Below, in pieces: positions 29,933 through 39,656 of a DNA stretch of 64,000 nt. The stretch spans positions 17,384 to 81,383 of the forward strand of contig JACZKK010000200.1 of NCBI GenBank assembly GCA_014860115.1, in the 5' to 3' direction. Numbering within the stretch: the first letter of the stretch is position 1; the number at the start of each line of letters is the position of its first letter. A program made the position numbers and the translations under genes. This DNA comes from Ignavibacteriaceae bacterium. GTDB lineage: Bacteria > Bacteroidota > Ignavibacteria > Ignavibacteriales > Ignavibacteriaceae. The notes beneath the pieces are model-generated. The model saw only the letters and a list, made by a program, of their open reading frames with translations. It was not told the origin of the DNA and made no database searches.

Positions 29933-31561
29933 ATGAAAAGATTATTCTGCTTGACAGCGATTATTTTTTTACCTTTTTATCTATATCCTCAGGTAATCGA
30001 AGAATGGGTAGCCAGGTATGACGGACCGGGTAATAATTATGATGAAGCCAATTCAATTGCTATAGATCAGTCGGGTAATGTCTATGTGACAGGAAGAAGT
30101 GAACAAAGTTCTTTAAACTATGACTGTGCAACCGTAAAATATGACCCATTCGGTACTGAAAAATGGGTGCAGAGATACAATGGACCTGAAAATGAATGGG
30201 ATTATGGAAAATCAATAGCTGTCGATGCAGGGGGTTATCCCTATGTGCTTGCTCAAAGTTTTAACAGATATACTACTTTCAAATACAGTTCGTTATTAGG
30301 AACTGAGATGTGGTTAACAACATTTAGCGATTGTAATAATGCGACCGCACTCGCTTTAGATAATCTAGAAAATGTTTACGTAACCGGTGGTGGCTACGCA
30401 GGCGGAACAAGTGGTAATGACTTTACAACTATTAAATATAGTCATTTGGGCAACGAGCTTTGGGTTCAACGATATAGTGGTCCTGATAGTCTCGATGATA
30501 ATGCTTATGCAATTGCAGTTGATGATTTTGGAAACGCTTACGTAACAGGAACTAGTAATGAATATCTTAATAATTATGACTACGCAACGGTTAAATACAG
30601 CACTGATGGTGTTTTGCAATGGGCGCAAAGATATAATGGACCTGCTGACCTTGATGATATTGCACACTCAATCGCAGTAGATAACCAGGGCAATGTTTAT
30701 GTAACAGGACAGAGTGAAAATTTCTATGATAATAATGACTATGCAACTATTAAGTATAATCCGGATGGGGTTCAGCAATGGGTTAAAAGATATAGTATGG
30801 GAGGGGACAATGCAGCATATGCAATTGCAGTTGATCTTTCAGGAAATGTTTATGTAACTGGTGAGAGCGAAGGAATTGGAACAAGTCTTGACTATGCAAC
30901 TATAAAATATAATACGACAGGTGATCAGATATGGGTTTCACGATATAACGGACCTGATAGTACAGTGGATGCGGCATTATCTCTGGCATTAGATGGTTCG
31001 GGCAATGTTTACGTAACAGGAGGAAGTACAGATTCCGGGAATGAAGATTGTACTACTGTAAAATATAATTCGAACGGCTCCGAAATATGGGTTCAAAGAT
31101 ATAATGGACCGGGAAATGGCTGGGATCAAGGGAAAGCGATTGCCGTTGATGACGCTGGGAATGTTTATGTGACTGGTGGAGGTTATGGTGACGGAACGAA
31201 AACCGATTATGTAACAATCAAATATTCACAGCCCGCCGGAGTTGAACAAATTTCAAATAATATTCCTGATGAATTTATTTTGTCTCAAAACTTTCCAAAT
31301 CCTTTTAATCCTAAAACCAGGATAAGATTTTATTCCCCGGATCAACAATTAATTACTCTTACTGTGTATGACGTTTTAGGAAATGCCGTTGCAATTCTAG
31401 TCAATGAAGAATTACCTGGGGGAGAATATGAAGTAGATTTCAATGCAACGACACTATCGGGCTCCGTTTCCGCCAAAGGCAAACACGCCTCTGGCGTATA
31501 TTTCTATCAATTACGCGCTGGAGAATATACAGCAGTGAAGAAGATGATATTAATCAAGTAA
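29933..31561 (+). CDS. SBBP-type beta-propeller secreted protein with T9SS type A tail
   Basis: Repeated DYATVKYxxxGxxxWxxRYNGP...GNVYVTGxS units; tail NFPNPFNPKTRIRFYSP...VKKMILIK. Confidence 0.9.
   Translation: MKRLFCLTAIIFLPFYLYPQVIEEWVARYDGPGNNYDEANSIAIDQSGNVYVTGRSEQSSLNYDCATVKYDPFGTEKWVQRYNGPENEWDYGKSIAVDAGGYPYVLAQSFNRYTTFKYSSLLGTEMWLTTFSDCNNATALALDNLENVYVTGGGYAGGTSGNDFTTIKYSHLGNELWVQRYSGPDSLDDNAYAIAVDDFGNAYVTGTSNEYLNNYDYATVKYSTDGVLQWAQRYNGPADLDDIAHSIAVDNQGNVYVTGQSENFYDNNDYATIKYNPDGVQQWVKRYSMGGDNAAYAIAVDLSGNVYVTGESEGIGTSLDYATIKYNTTGDQIWVSRYNGPDSTVDAALSLALDGSGNVYVTGGSTDSGNEDCTTVKYNSNGSEIWVQRYNGPGNGWDQGKAIAVDDAGNVYVTGGGYGDGTKTDYVTIKYSQPAGVEQISNNIPDEFILSQNFPNPFNPKTRIRFYSPDQQLITLTVYDVLGNAVAILVNEELPGGEYEVDFNATTLSGSVSAKGKHASGVYFYQLRAGEYTAVKKMILIK
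31471..31496. repeat. Inverted repeat CGCCAAAGGC-aaacac-GCCTCTGGCG inside the T9SS tail coding region
   Basis: 10-nt arms with one mismatch; encodes extra residues in a conserved tail. Confidence 0.65.
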
Positions 31562-31563
31562 AA

Positions 31564-31614
31564 TGTAGGGATTGGTCTCTCTGCCTTTTTCGGCAGACCG
31601 ACCAATCAATCCTA
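31564..31614. repeat. Long hairpin tgtagggattggtctctctgcctttttcggcagaccgaccaatcaatccta
   Basis: Inverted repeat immediately downstream of the SBBP gene. Confidence 0.65.
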
Positions 31615-31636
31615 AATAATGTTGGTGAAAAAAAGC

Positions 31637-31658
31637 GGAACGGACAGGAGTCCGTTCC
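31637..31658. repeat. Hairpin GGAACGGACaggaGTCCGTTCC
   Basis: 9-bp perfect stem; reverse strand reads TGTAGGGAACGGAC. Confidence 0.7.
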
Positions 31659-31754
31659 CTACAGAAGTAAATTAACCAATTAGAGTGCTGAGTCATTCTG
31701 TAACTAATGTGACTTAACAGCATTATAATTTTATCTAATTATAAAGAGGACGAA

Positions 31755-33950
31755 ATGAAAAAGGTGGTACTTTTAGTTGTTCTTTTAATTATTCTTCCTT
31801 CTTTAACATTATCGCAAACTTACATTCCTCCCGGTGATGTTTCTGGCATCTGGTTGGTTAATAATTCCCCATTTTATATTCAGGGGGATATTACAATTCC
31901 GAATGATTCGTCTTTAATTATTGAACCTGGTGTCCTGGTTGAATTTCAGGGATATTATGCCTTGAATGTTCAGGGAAGATTATTAGCCAACGGAACAGAG
32001 ACAAATAATATTACTTTCACAATAGATGATACAACTGGATTTTATAATCCAGATACTACTCAAGGTGGATGGAATGGTATTCAGTTTATTGATACACCAA
32101 ATGAAAATGACACTTCTAAAATTATTTACTGCACCCTCCAATATGGAAAAGCTGTAGGTTCAAATCCTCCTGATAATTCGGGTGGAGCAATTTTCGTTTC
32201 CAATTTTAACAAAGTTTTAATCTCTAATTCGCTAATTACTCATAATAGTGCTGGTGGAACAAATTCACCTTGTGGTGGGGCAATACGCGCTCAGTTTGCG
32301 GATATTACTTTAAGTGATAATGAAATATCACATAACCGAGCATATTATGGTGGCGCTATAAATTTTAATGAATGTTATGTACAAATAAACAATTGTGAGA
32401 TAAAAGATAACTCTTCTGCCTGGATAGGTGGTGGAATAAATGCCTACTCTTGTTATCTTGAAATCAATAATACAAGTTTTGAAAGAGACACTGCTTATAT
32501 TTTTGGCGGTGCTATGGGAATATACAATTCTGAACTTACTATCAATCATTCCCTCCTGATGGATAATAGTTCCGGAATTTTAGGTGGTGGAATTCATTCC
32601 GATTATAGCTTGGTAAATATAAAAAACACAATCTTTGAAAAAGATACTTCGGGTAATGCCGGTGGTGGAATTTTCACCTGGCAAAGTAGTTTGAATGTTG
32701 AAGGTTGTGAATTTATTAATAATTCTGCAACAATTAATGGTGGAGCTGTAAGTTCATCAAATTGCCATTTATTGATTGATAGTTGTATGTTTTATCAGAA
32801 TATAGCTGGTAATGAAGCAGGAGCTATAGAATGTTTTATTGATACTTCTTACTTCACAGAAAAACTATTTATTCAAATAAATAATTCTGAGTTTTTGAAT
32901 AATAGTTCCGGGAATTTATATGCTGGTGTAAAAATAAGGCAGGACAATTCTGATACTGCATTATGCAGCGTTCGAATGGATAATAATTTATTTAAAGGTA
33001 ACACAGCAAATTCATATTCTGCAATTCGTTTTATAGGAAATATTGACGATATCATTGTAAACAATTCAATATTTGAAGAAAATTTTACAAATCAAATTAC
33101 CTCAATTTTTTCAGCAAATGGAGGAGCAAAAGTTAAGGTAAACAATTCCTTATTTTCAAAGAATTATCCTCGGGCTGCTTCACTTAACTTAAATGCAAGA
33201 ATAGATTTTATGAACTGTACCTTCGCAAATAACTATGGAACCAACAGCTCCGGGTTAAGTATTAGAAATAATGCTGAAGCAACATTAACCAACTCAATTC
33301 TATGGAATAATGGTAACAATCCAATACTGATAGTTAATGTAGGTACTAATGGAAGCATTTTAACCATAAACCATTCCGATGTTCAGTTCGGACCCGATTC
33401 ACTTATTGTACCTGACTCACTTTCTATTTTAAACTGGGGAACTGGAAATATTGATCTTGATCCGTTATTTGCGGATATATTGAATAATGATTTTCATTTA
33501 CAAGAATCAAGTCCTTGCATTGCCGCAGGAATAGACTCAATTCAGATTGGAGGATTTTGGTATTATTGTCCCTCAACGGATATTGAAGGAAATCCAAGAC
33601 CTGACCCCGTTGGTACTACGCCGGATATTGGCGCTTATGAATCACAATTCCCGGTAAGATTCGATGATCAAAATTTAGATTTACCAACCCAATATATTTT
33701 ACATCAAAACTACCCCAACCCATTCAATCCAAGCACGAAGATCAGTTGGCAATCCCCAGTAGGCAGTTGGCAAACATTAAAAATATATGATGTGCTTGGT
33801 AATGAAGTGGCGACTCTCGTTGATGAATACAAACCTGCAGGAATTTATGAACTGGAGTGGGATGTAATCGGTTTACCAAGTGGAGTTTATTTCTATCAAA
33901 TAAAGGCTGAAAGTTTTATCGAGACTAAGAAAATGGTGTTAATCAAGTAA
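31755..33950 (+). CDS. Right-handed beta-helix repeat secreted protein with T9SS type A tail
   Basis: Parallel beta-helix NNSxFxxNxAxxxGGGI units, DPLFADILNNDFHLQESSPCIAAG, tail NYPNPFNPSTKISWQSPVGS...ETKKMVLIK. Confidence 0.88.
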   Translation: MKKVVLLVVLLIILPSLTLSQTYIPPGDVSGIWLVNNSPFYIQGDITIPNDSSLIIEPGVLVEFQGYYALNVQGRLLANGTETNNITFTIDDTTGFYNPDTTQGGWNGIQFIDTPNENDTSKIIYCTLQYGKAVGSNPPDNSGGAIFVSNFNKVLISNSLITHNSAGGTNSPCGGAIRAQFADITLSDNEISHNRAYYGGAINFNECYVQINNCEIKDNSSAWIGGGINAYSCYLEINNTSFERDTAYIFGGAMGIYNSELTINHSLLMDNSSGILGGGIHSDYSLVNIKNTIFEKDTSGNAGGGIFTWQSSLNVEGCEFINNSATINGGAVSSSNCHLLIDSCMFYQNIAGNEAGAIECFIDTSYFTEKLFIQINNSEFLNNSSGNLYAGVKIRQDNSDTALCSVRMDNNLFKGNTANSYSAIRFIGNIDDIIVNNSIFEENFTNQITSIFSANGGAKVKVNNSLFSKNYPRAASLNLNARIDFMNCTFANNYGTNSSGLSIRNNAEATLTNSILWNNGNNPILIVNVGTNGSILTINHSDVQFGPDSLIVPDSLSILNWGTGNIDLDPLFADILNNDFHLQESSPCIAAGIDSIQIGGFWYYCPSTDIEGNPRPDPVGTTPDIGAYESQFPVRFDDQNLDLPTQYILHQNYPNPFNPSTKISWQSPVGSWQTLKIYDVLGNEVATLVDEYKPAGIYELEWDVIGLPSGVYFYQIKAESFIETKKMVLIK

Positions 33951-33969
33951 ACATTTAGAGGTAGGAAAT

Positions 33970-34947
33970 ATGAAAATTTTTATAACTGGCGGTACCGGCT
34001 TTATTGGTAAACATACAACTGAGTTGCTATCCAAAACCAATCATAAGATGAAGTTGCTAATTAGAAAATCCAGTACAGCTTCGTTCCAGAATAAACCCAA
34101 TATAACCCTGGTTGAAGGTGATTTGACTGACCGACAGTCTTTACTGCGTGGTATGGAAGGTTGTGACGCGGTAATTAACATTGCCGGGCTCTATACGTTC
34201 TGGGAGCCTGATAAAAAAATATTCAGCAAGGTAAATATCGATGGCACCCAGAATGTAATGGAATGTGCGCTGGAATCAGGCATTAAAAAAGTAGTTCATA
34301 TTAGCACAGCAGGTGTATTCGGTAAACCAGCCGAAAGTCCTTTTACAGAGGAAAGTCAATTTGGTCCCGTTCAGTATAGTGAGTATTTTCGGACTAAGTT
34401 TGAGGGAGAGCAAATCGCCTGGGATTTACACAGAAAAAAAGGATTACCACTTGTAGTTATCTACCCAGTATGTGTTATAGGTGAAGGAGATACAAAGGCT
34501 AGCGGGAGGTATATACGAGACTTTATAAATCGAAAACTGCCTGCAACTATTTTTAAGAACAGAATTTTCTCTTTTGTATGTGTGAGAGATGTAGCGAAGG
34601 CTATTGTAAATGCACTCGAGAAGGGAAACAATATTGGTGAAAAATATTTAATAGGAAATTATCGATACACCTGGGGAGAAGTCAATAAGCTTCTAAGTGA
34701 AATATCAAGAGTTCCGTTGCCCAAAATAAATTTACCTGAGTCACTTACAATGGTGAACGCATATATTTTTACCGGTTTAGCCAAACTGATTAAGAAACCA
34801 CCTCTCTGGGGGATGGCTGTTGACCAAATGAAAGTGATGAAGGCAGGATTTAATGTTGATGGAAGCAAAGCACAAAGAGAGCTTGGAATAAAATATACAC
34901 CAATTAGTCTGGCTCTTCAGGAGGCTATTGAGTCATTAGAAAAGTGA
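33970..34947 (+). CDS. NAD-dependent epimerase/dehydratase (extended SDR)
   Basis: MKIFITGGTGFIGKHTTELL Rossmann motif; no T9SS tail. Confidence 0.88.
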   Translation: MKIFITGGTGFIGKHTTELLSKTNHKMKLLIRKSSTASFQNKPNITLVEGDLTDRQSLLRGMEGCDAVINIAGLYTFWEPDKKIFSKVNIDGTQNVMECALESGIKKVVHISTAGVFGKPAESPFTEESQFGPVQYSEYFRTKFEGEQIAWDLHRKKGLPLVVIYPVCVIGEGDTKASGRYIRDFINRKLPATIFKNRIFSFVCVRDVAKAIVNALEKGNNIGEKYLIGNYRYTWGEVNKLLSEISRVPLPKINLPESLTMVNAYIFTGLAKLIKKPPLWGMAVDQMKVMKAGFNVDGSKAQRELGIKYTPISLALQEAIESLEK

Positions 34948-34977
34948 AGACACATTTGAACAATCGCAAGAAAAAAA

Positions 34978-35004
34978 CGGAACTGGCAGAGATCCGTTCT
35001 ACAT
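34978..35004. repeat. Degenerate hairpin cggaactggcagagatccgttctacat
   Basis: Related to 31637-31658 (reverse strand ATGTAGAACGGATC...). Confidence 0.45.
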
Positions 35005-35071
35005 ACAATGAACTCAAATGAATTAGATGACTTTTCCGCACAAAATTTTGAGTCCCTATTAATTCACAAAA

Positions 35072-38000
35072 TCAATCTACCTCCTGTATTCTACAGATTT
35101 TCTTAAAGTCGCAGTAACGGCAGACTTTCGCTTCCCGGTTCTTTAAAGTAGATAGATGAAACTTCCCTAGCGAAATAGCTCCGGTAAATTTATCAACCAT
35201 CTCCAAACAAATTTTTATCATCTCTTCAGCGGCATCGATTTCTTCTTTTAGGTCCTCTGTTTTTGATCTACGGCTTTGTAAGCTGATGCTCTTCTTGCCA
35301 AAATCTTTCTCATTGTATTTCAGAGAGAATATCTGTGCATCAGCAGGGCTGTATTCCAAACCAAGTTCTCTTTTAATTAATTCTTTAGCAGCAAAAAGAT
35401 ACAGAGGCAATTGTAAAGAAATTCCGGTTGCAAGTTCTTCTGCAGTGGGTTTTGTACCGCCAAGCTTGTAGTCAATTACTTTAAGAGTTTTTTCTGATTC
35501 ATTTATATCAATCCTGTCTATCTTCCCTTTCAGTTTTACACTGCCGGCAGTGACTACTTCCTTAAATTTTTTAGCATATTTTTCTTCGTGCTTTACTTTG
35601 CCATAGCTTAATTCAAAAAAAGAAGGAACATAGCCGCTGTCATTCTTTCTTTCCTCTTCAAGAAATTTGTATAGAAGTGACTGAGCTCTTCTGCCATTAA
35701 TGCCAAGCAGCTTCTCACGTTCGTAAAATGAAAATTCCGGATTGAGATTCAGTTCATCAAATCTTCTCTCAGCAATTTTAAAAAGCAAAATTTCCGCTGA
35801 TTTAAAATCTTCGTCACTACAATTAGAAAGAACAATCCCCTTCTCTTTCAGCCCTGCCTGTCCGACAGACAGGTTGGTATAAAATTCATAAAGTATTGAG
35901 TGAATGAGACTTCCGTACTCAAAGGCTTCAAGTTCTTCTACCGGTTCAGCAATAGTTTCTAGTCTGAGCACATTCTCAACAAAATATTTGTATGGACATT
36001 TTGCATAATTTTCAAGCTGCGTAGCTGAAAACTCCCCTTCCGAAATTTCACTCAGCTTATTTTTTAATTCCTCTGAAATATCCTTCGAAACAAAACCTGT
36101 AAACTCCGACTCACTGAAAGGTTCTTCCATTCTCTTTTTGTCAATCTCAATTGCGCGGCTGATTCCGTCAATATCAATATTAATTTCTTCCGAAAATTCT
36201 AACTCTTTTCTCTGTTCTGAAGAAAGCCTGCCGAGCAGTTCAAGAAGCTCTTCTTTCGAATAAATCTCATTATTGAAATCCTCTTTATTAATTTTTTTTG
36301 TGTCAAAGAGTAAGTTAAAATCCTGCAAAAAGCTTGATTGAACAAGATCTCGCTTTCCATCAGTCTGAGGATAAGAGAGATATAATTTTTTCTTCCAGGA
36401 ACATAAAGCTTGATAGAACAAATATCTTTGTTCCACCTGATGCTGCACCTCTTCTCTTGCAAATGAACCCGAAAAGAAAATTTCAGGCGTAAATCTGGTT
36501 GGTAAATCACCATCATTTAATCCGCCGATGAAAAGATAATCAAAACTAAGTCCGCGAATTTCATTCAAGGTTGTGATCTGCACTCCATATCCGGGCTTTT
36601 CGGGGATGTTATATCGTGTAAAAGCCGTAGTAGTTCTTAATTGATTAAGATAAAAATGAAGCGGAAACTTTTCCTCACTGCCATATTCAAGCCTGATAAG
36701 ATTAGTTATTTCATCAATCACCGAAATAAAAGTATTTAAAGCAATTGCATCATTTTCAACAACTTCTGAAGGGGCCTTGAGTAGATTCGCAGGAAAGTCA
36801 AGTGAGTAAATCAACGATAAAATATTCTCGCGGAATTCATCGGTAGTAAGTTTTTGAGAGAATGGTTTGAGATAGAAATTTATCTTTTTAAAATCAGTTA
36901 TTGCCGTTTCATACAATTGAATATTTTCTCGCTTATTATTTGAATGTTCACCCGTTGATGAGAGTTCGGAAATCTTAGCCTTTAGTTTATTCAGCCAGTT
37001 ATTATAGCCTGAAACAATTTTCAGTTCAACAGAAGTCTTCAGCAGATTTGAGATATCAATTCCCATTTTACCCAGAAAACCACTGCTGAAAACCCGGAAA
37101 ATATTTTTGAAGTAAAAATCATTCTCGAGAATTTCAAGCAGACCAAGCAGAGTTTTTACTGGAGGTGAGGTGCTTAGCGAAAATCTATCAGTAAGATTGA
37201 AAGGAATCCCATAAACATTAAATCTATCCCTGATTATCGCTGAATAGTTTCCAATCAGGTTAAACACGATGCAAATTCTTTCTGATTCAACTTTATCATT
37301 TAATAACATCCTCTTTATTTCTTTTGCTATAAGTTCAATTTCTACTTCTCTGCTGGAAGAATCTACCTGCGTAATGAAATCCTGAAAAGAAGTTTCCTTT
37401 TTCTCCTGAGATTTTAATGAAAGTTTTTCCCTGACAATGTTTAGAAATTTAGATTGAGTACTTGGCGAAATATCTTTTACTTCCTTAAAGCCCTTTGCTT
37501 CCAAACGATCGTGACAGGAATTCAGGTGAGAAAAAACTGCCGGGTTGTATTTGTAGTAGTCGAATGCTACGAAAAGTTCAACTCCAATTATTTCAGAAAC
37601 AGAATTGATTATTTCAACTTCAGGCATTGTGAACTCGTCAAAACCATTTACCAATACAAATTGAGCGGCCGGGTAGATAAAATTGAAAGCTTCATTAAAT
37701 AATTTTTTCTCTTTCCTGTTAAGCGATGAATAGATATCACCTGTTTCCCTGAAGTTATTTCCGATGAGAGTCCTTTGATAATCTTCAAATACATTAGAAA
37801 TGTCAAGCGCTTTCAACTTTTCACTGCCGGATAAATTTTCCGCTTCCTCTTTCAATCGTTCCGGAGTGATACCGTGTCGTTTGTATTCTGAGATAGCATT
37901 CTTTACGCGCTCAAGTGTGCCGAAGGGGATTTGATTTTTATACTGAGAGAAGTATTTCAGCTTAATTCTGTTAAAACTATGGTTGAGGAGAAGAACTGCT

Positions 38001-38254
38001 GCCTCTTCACTTATCAGGTTCACTTTTCCTTCTATTTCTGTAAGGAGCTTTTCTGCAAACGAACCAATAGTTTCTATTTTTAATCCTGACAGTGATTTAC
38101 CCGGACTCAGGGAAATAAGTTCGCGAGTTAGATACCGGATTTTTCTTTTTGTGGGAACGATGAAGAGTACTTCACTAATTTTATTTTTACTGAGCTTATC
38201 GTTAATAAGAAAATCAATATCAATCTGATCTATTTTTTGCTTTGTAAGAATCAT
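35072..38254 (-). CDS. AddB-like PD-(D/E)XK nuclease/helicase-family protein
   Basis: FIVPTKRKIRYLTREL, FSATQLENYAKCPYKYFV, GKIDRIDINESEKTLKVIDYKLGG, C-terminal CRYCDFKKIC. Confidence 0.82.
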   Translation of the reverse strand: MILTKQKIDQIDIDFLINDKLSKNKISEVLFIVPTKRKIRYLTRELISLSPGKSLSGLKIETIGSFAEKLLTEIEGKVNLISEEAAVLLLNHSFNRIKLKYFSQYKNQIPFGTLERVKNAISEYKRHGITPERLKEEAENLSGSEKLKALDISNVFEDYQRTLIGNNFRETGDIYSSLNRKEKKLFNEAFNFIYPAAQFVLVNGFDEFTMPEVEIINSVSEIIGVELFVAFDYYKYNPAVFSHLNSCHDRLEAKGFKEVKDISPSTQSKFLNIVREKLSLKSQEKKETSFQDFITQVDSSSREVEIELIAKEIKRMLLNDKVESERICIVFNLIGNYSAIIRDRFNVYGIPFNLTDRFSLSTSPPVKTLLGLLEILENDFYFKNIFRVFSSGFLGKMGIDISNLLKTSVELKIVSGYNNWLNKLKAKISELSSTGEHSNNKRENIQLYETAITDFKKINFYLKPFSQKLTTDEFRENILSLIYSLDFPANLLKAPSEVVENDAIALNTFISVIDEITNLIRLEYGSEEKFPLHFYLNQLRTTTAFTRYNIPEKPGYGVQITTLNEIRGLSFDYLFIGGLNDGDLPTRFTPEIFFSGSFAREEVQHQVEQRYLFYQALCSWKKKLYLSYPQTDGKRDLVQSSFLQDFNLLFDTKKINKEDFNNEIYSKEELLELLGRLSSEQRKELEFSEEINIDIDGISRAIEIDKKRMEEPFSESEFTGFVSKDISEELKNKLSEISEGEFSATQLENYAKCPYKYFVENVLRLETIAEPVEELEAFEYGSLIHSILYEFYTNLSVGQAGLKEKGIVLSNCSDEDFKSAEILLFKIAERRFDELNLNPEFSFYEREKLLGINGRRAQSLLYKFLEEERKNDSGYVPSFFELSYGKVKHEEKYAKKFKEVVTAGSVKLKGKIDRIDINESEKTLKVIDYKLGGTKPTAEELATGISLQLPLYLFAAKELIKRELGLEYSPADAQIFSLKYNEKDFGKKSISLQSRRSKTEDLKEEIDAAEEMIKICLEMVDKFTGAISLGKFHLSTLKNREAKVCRYCDFKKICRIQEVD
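35853..35873. repeat. Palindromic element cctgcctgtccgacagacagg inside the AddB-like CDS
   Basis: Same family as 26050-26070 and 6024-6043. Confidence 0.7.
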
Positions 38255-38374
38255 TCCGATCTTAGGAAATAAATTGTTTTGTTTTAAGAATATATTTCAG
38301 CTTTAAGCCCAGCAATTATGCTATTGATTCTGATAAAAGGTTGATTATTTTAGACATAGAAATTTAAAGATAAT

Positions 38375-39019
38375 ATGCGACGATTAATATTTTTAATATT
38401 GTTTATAATTCCAACATCTTTGCTCTTTTCACAGGAAATTGGTGAGCTTGTACCTCCCAAATCACCATTGATTTTTCCGCCGAATGCCTGGGGTTTTGAT
38501 TTAATGATTGGTGAGAGCGGTTTCGGATTTGGCGGATTTTACAGGAAACAACTAAGCACAAAGTTCACTCTATTTGGGGATATTTCGATTTCTGAAGCCA
38601 AAGATGAAAGAGAGATTGAATACATTGATATCTATGGACAAACATTCACTATCGGAAAACAGAACCGTGTGTTCCAGATTCCCGTGACCTTCGGCGCGCA
38701 ATTCCGCTTATTTGAAAATGAACTTACAGATAATCTCCGTCCTTACATTAATGCAGGCGTTGGACCAACAATTGCATTAACAACTCCGTATGCAGAAGAA
38801 TTTTTCAGAGCATTTTCTTATTCACAGACACATTATGCAGTTGGCGGATATGCGGGCTTTGGAGCAAACTTCGGTTTGGATCAAAAGAGTCTTATCGGAA
38901 TAAACGTCCGATATTATTACACACAATTTCTTGATGAAGGTGTCGAGATTTTAAAAGACCGATATAAAAGTGCATTAAGCGGTTTCTACATCACGTTGAA
39001 TTTTGGATTTATGTATTAG
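38375..39019 (+). CDS. Outer membrane beta-barrel-like protein
   Basis: Signal peptide LIFLILFIIPTSLLFSQ, alternating beta segments, aromatic C-terminus ITLNFGFMY. Confidence 0.65.
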   Translation: MRRLIFLILFIIPTSLLFSQEIGELVPPKSPLIFPPNAWGFDLMIGESGFGFGGFYRKQLSTKFTLFGDISISEAKDEREIEYIDIYGQTFTIGKQNRVFQIPVTFGAQFRLFENELTDNLRPYINAGVGPTIALTTPYAEEFFRAFSYSQTHYAVGGYAGFGANFGLDQKSLIGINVRYYYTQFLDEGVEILKDRYKSALSGFYITLNFGFMY

Positions 39020-39052
39020 ACCTAAATCCCAATTAAATGACAAATCCCCAAT

Positions 39053-39631
39053 TCACTTCTTCCACTTAATCGTACAGCCAATTGTAAAAGTCTCAGGGAC
39101 TGAAATTTCCTTTCCTGCAATCAGTTCATTCAATGCATTTCTTAAATAATGATTCTGCACTTTGCCTGGTTCCTGCCAGTTGTCATCAATCTTCCCGTGA
39201 AAAGCTAATTTTCTTTCTCTGCCAAAAAGAAAAATCTCGGGTGTATGTGTCGCATCATAAGCATGGGCAACAGATTGATCATCATCTCTTAAGTACAGAA
39301 AATTAAAATTCTGTTCGGTGGCACGCTTATTCATATTTTCAAAGCTGTCTTCTGGATAACCCTTATCTTCATTAGAATTGATTGCAACAACCGAAACTCC
39401 CTTGCTGTCATAATCAGTTTGTATCTGTTTAATCCTGTCTTCATAAGCCTGAACGTAAGGACAGTGGTTACAGCTAAAAATTACAATCAATGCTCTTTTA
39501 TCGGCAAAGAAACTAAGTGAATACTTTTTCCCATCAACACCCATCAAATTAAAATCAGGCGCAGGCGAACCAATTTTCAAATTATTTGTAGCCAAGATAA
39601 AATCTCCCTTCCACTTTTTAGTAAATAACAC
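39053..39631 (-). CDS. Thioredoxin-family (AhpC/TSA redoxin) protein
   Basis: IGSPAPDFNLMGVDGKKYSLSFFADKRALIVIFSCNHCPYVQAYEDRI. Confidence 0.88.
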   Translation of the reverse strand: MLFTKKWKGDFILATNNLKIGSPAPDFNLMGVDGKKYSLSFFADKRALIVIFSCNHCPYVQAYEDRIKQIQTDYDSKGVSVVAINSNEDKGYPEDSFENMNKRATEQNFNFLYLRDDDQSVAHAYDATHTPEIFLFGRERKLAFHGKIDDNWQEPGKVQNHYLRNALNELIAGKEISVPETFTIGCTIKWKK

Positions 39632-39656
39632 ATCTAATAATTAAATTAAAATCGTT

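Noticed and set aside
29933-31561. Periodic DNA repeats resembling an array
   Set aside because: Explained by SBBP protein repeats; no identical repeats or spacers, so not CRISPR
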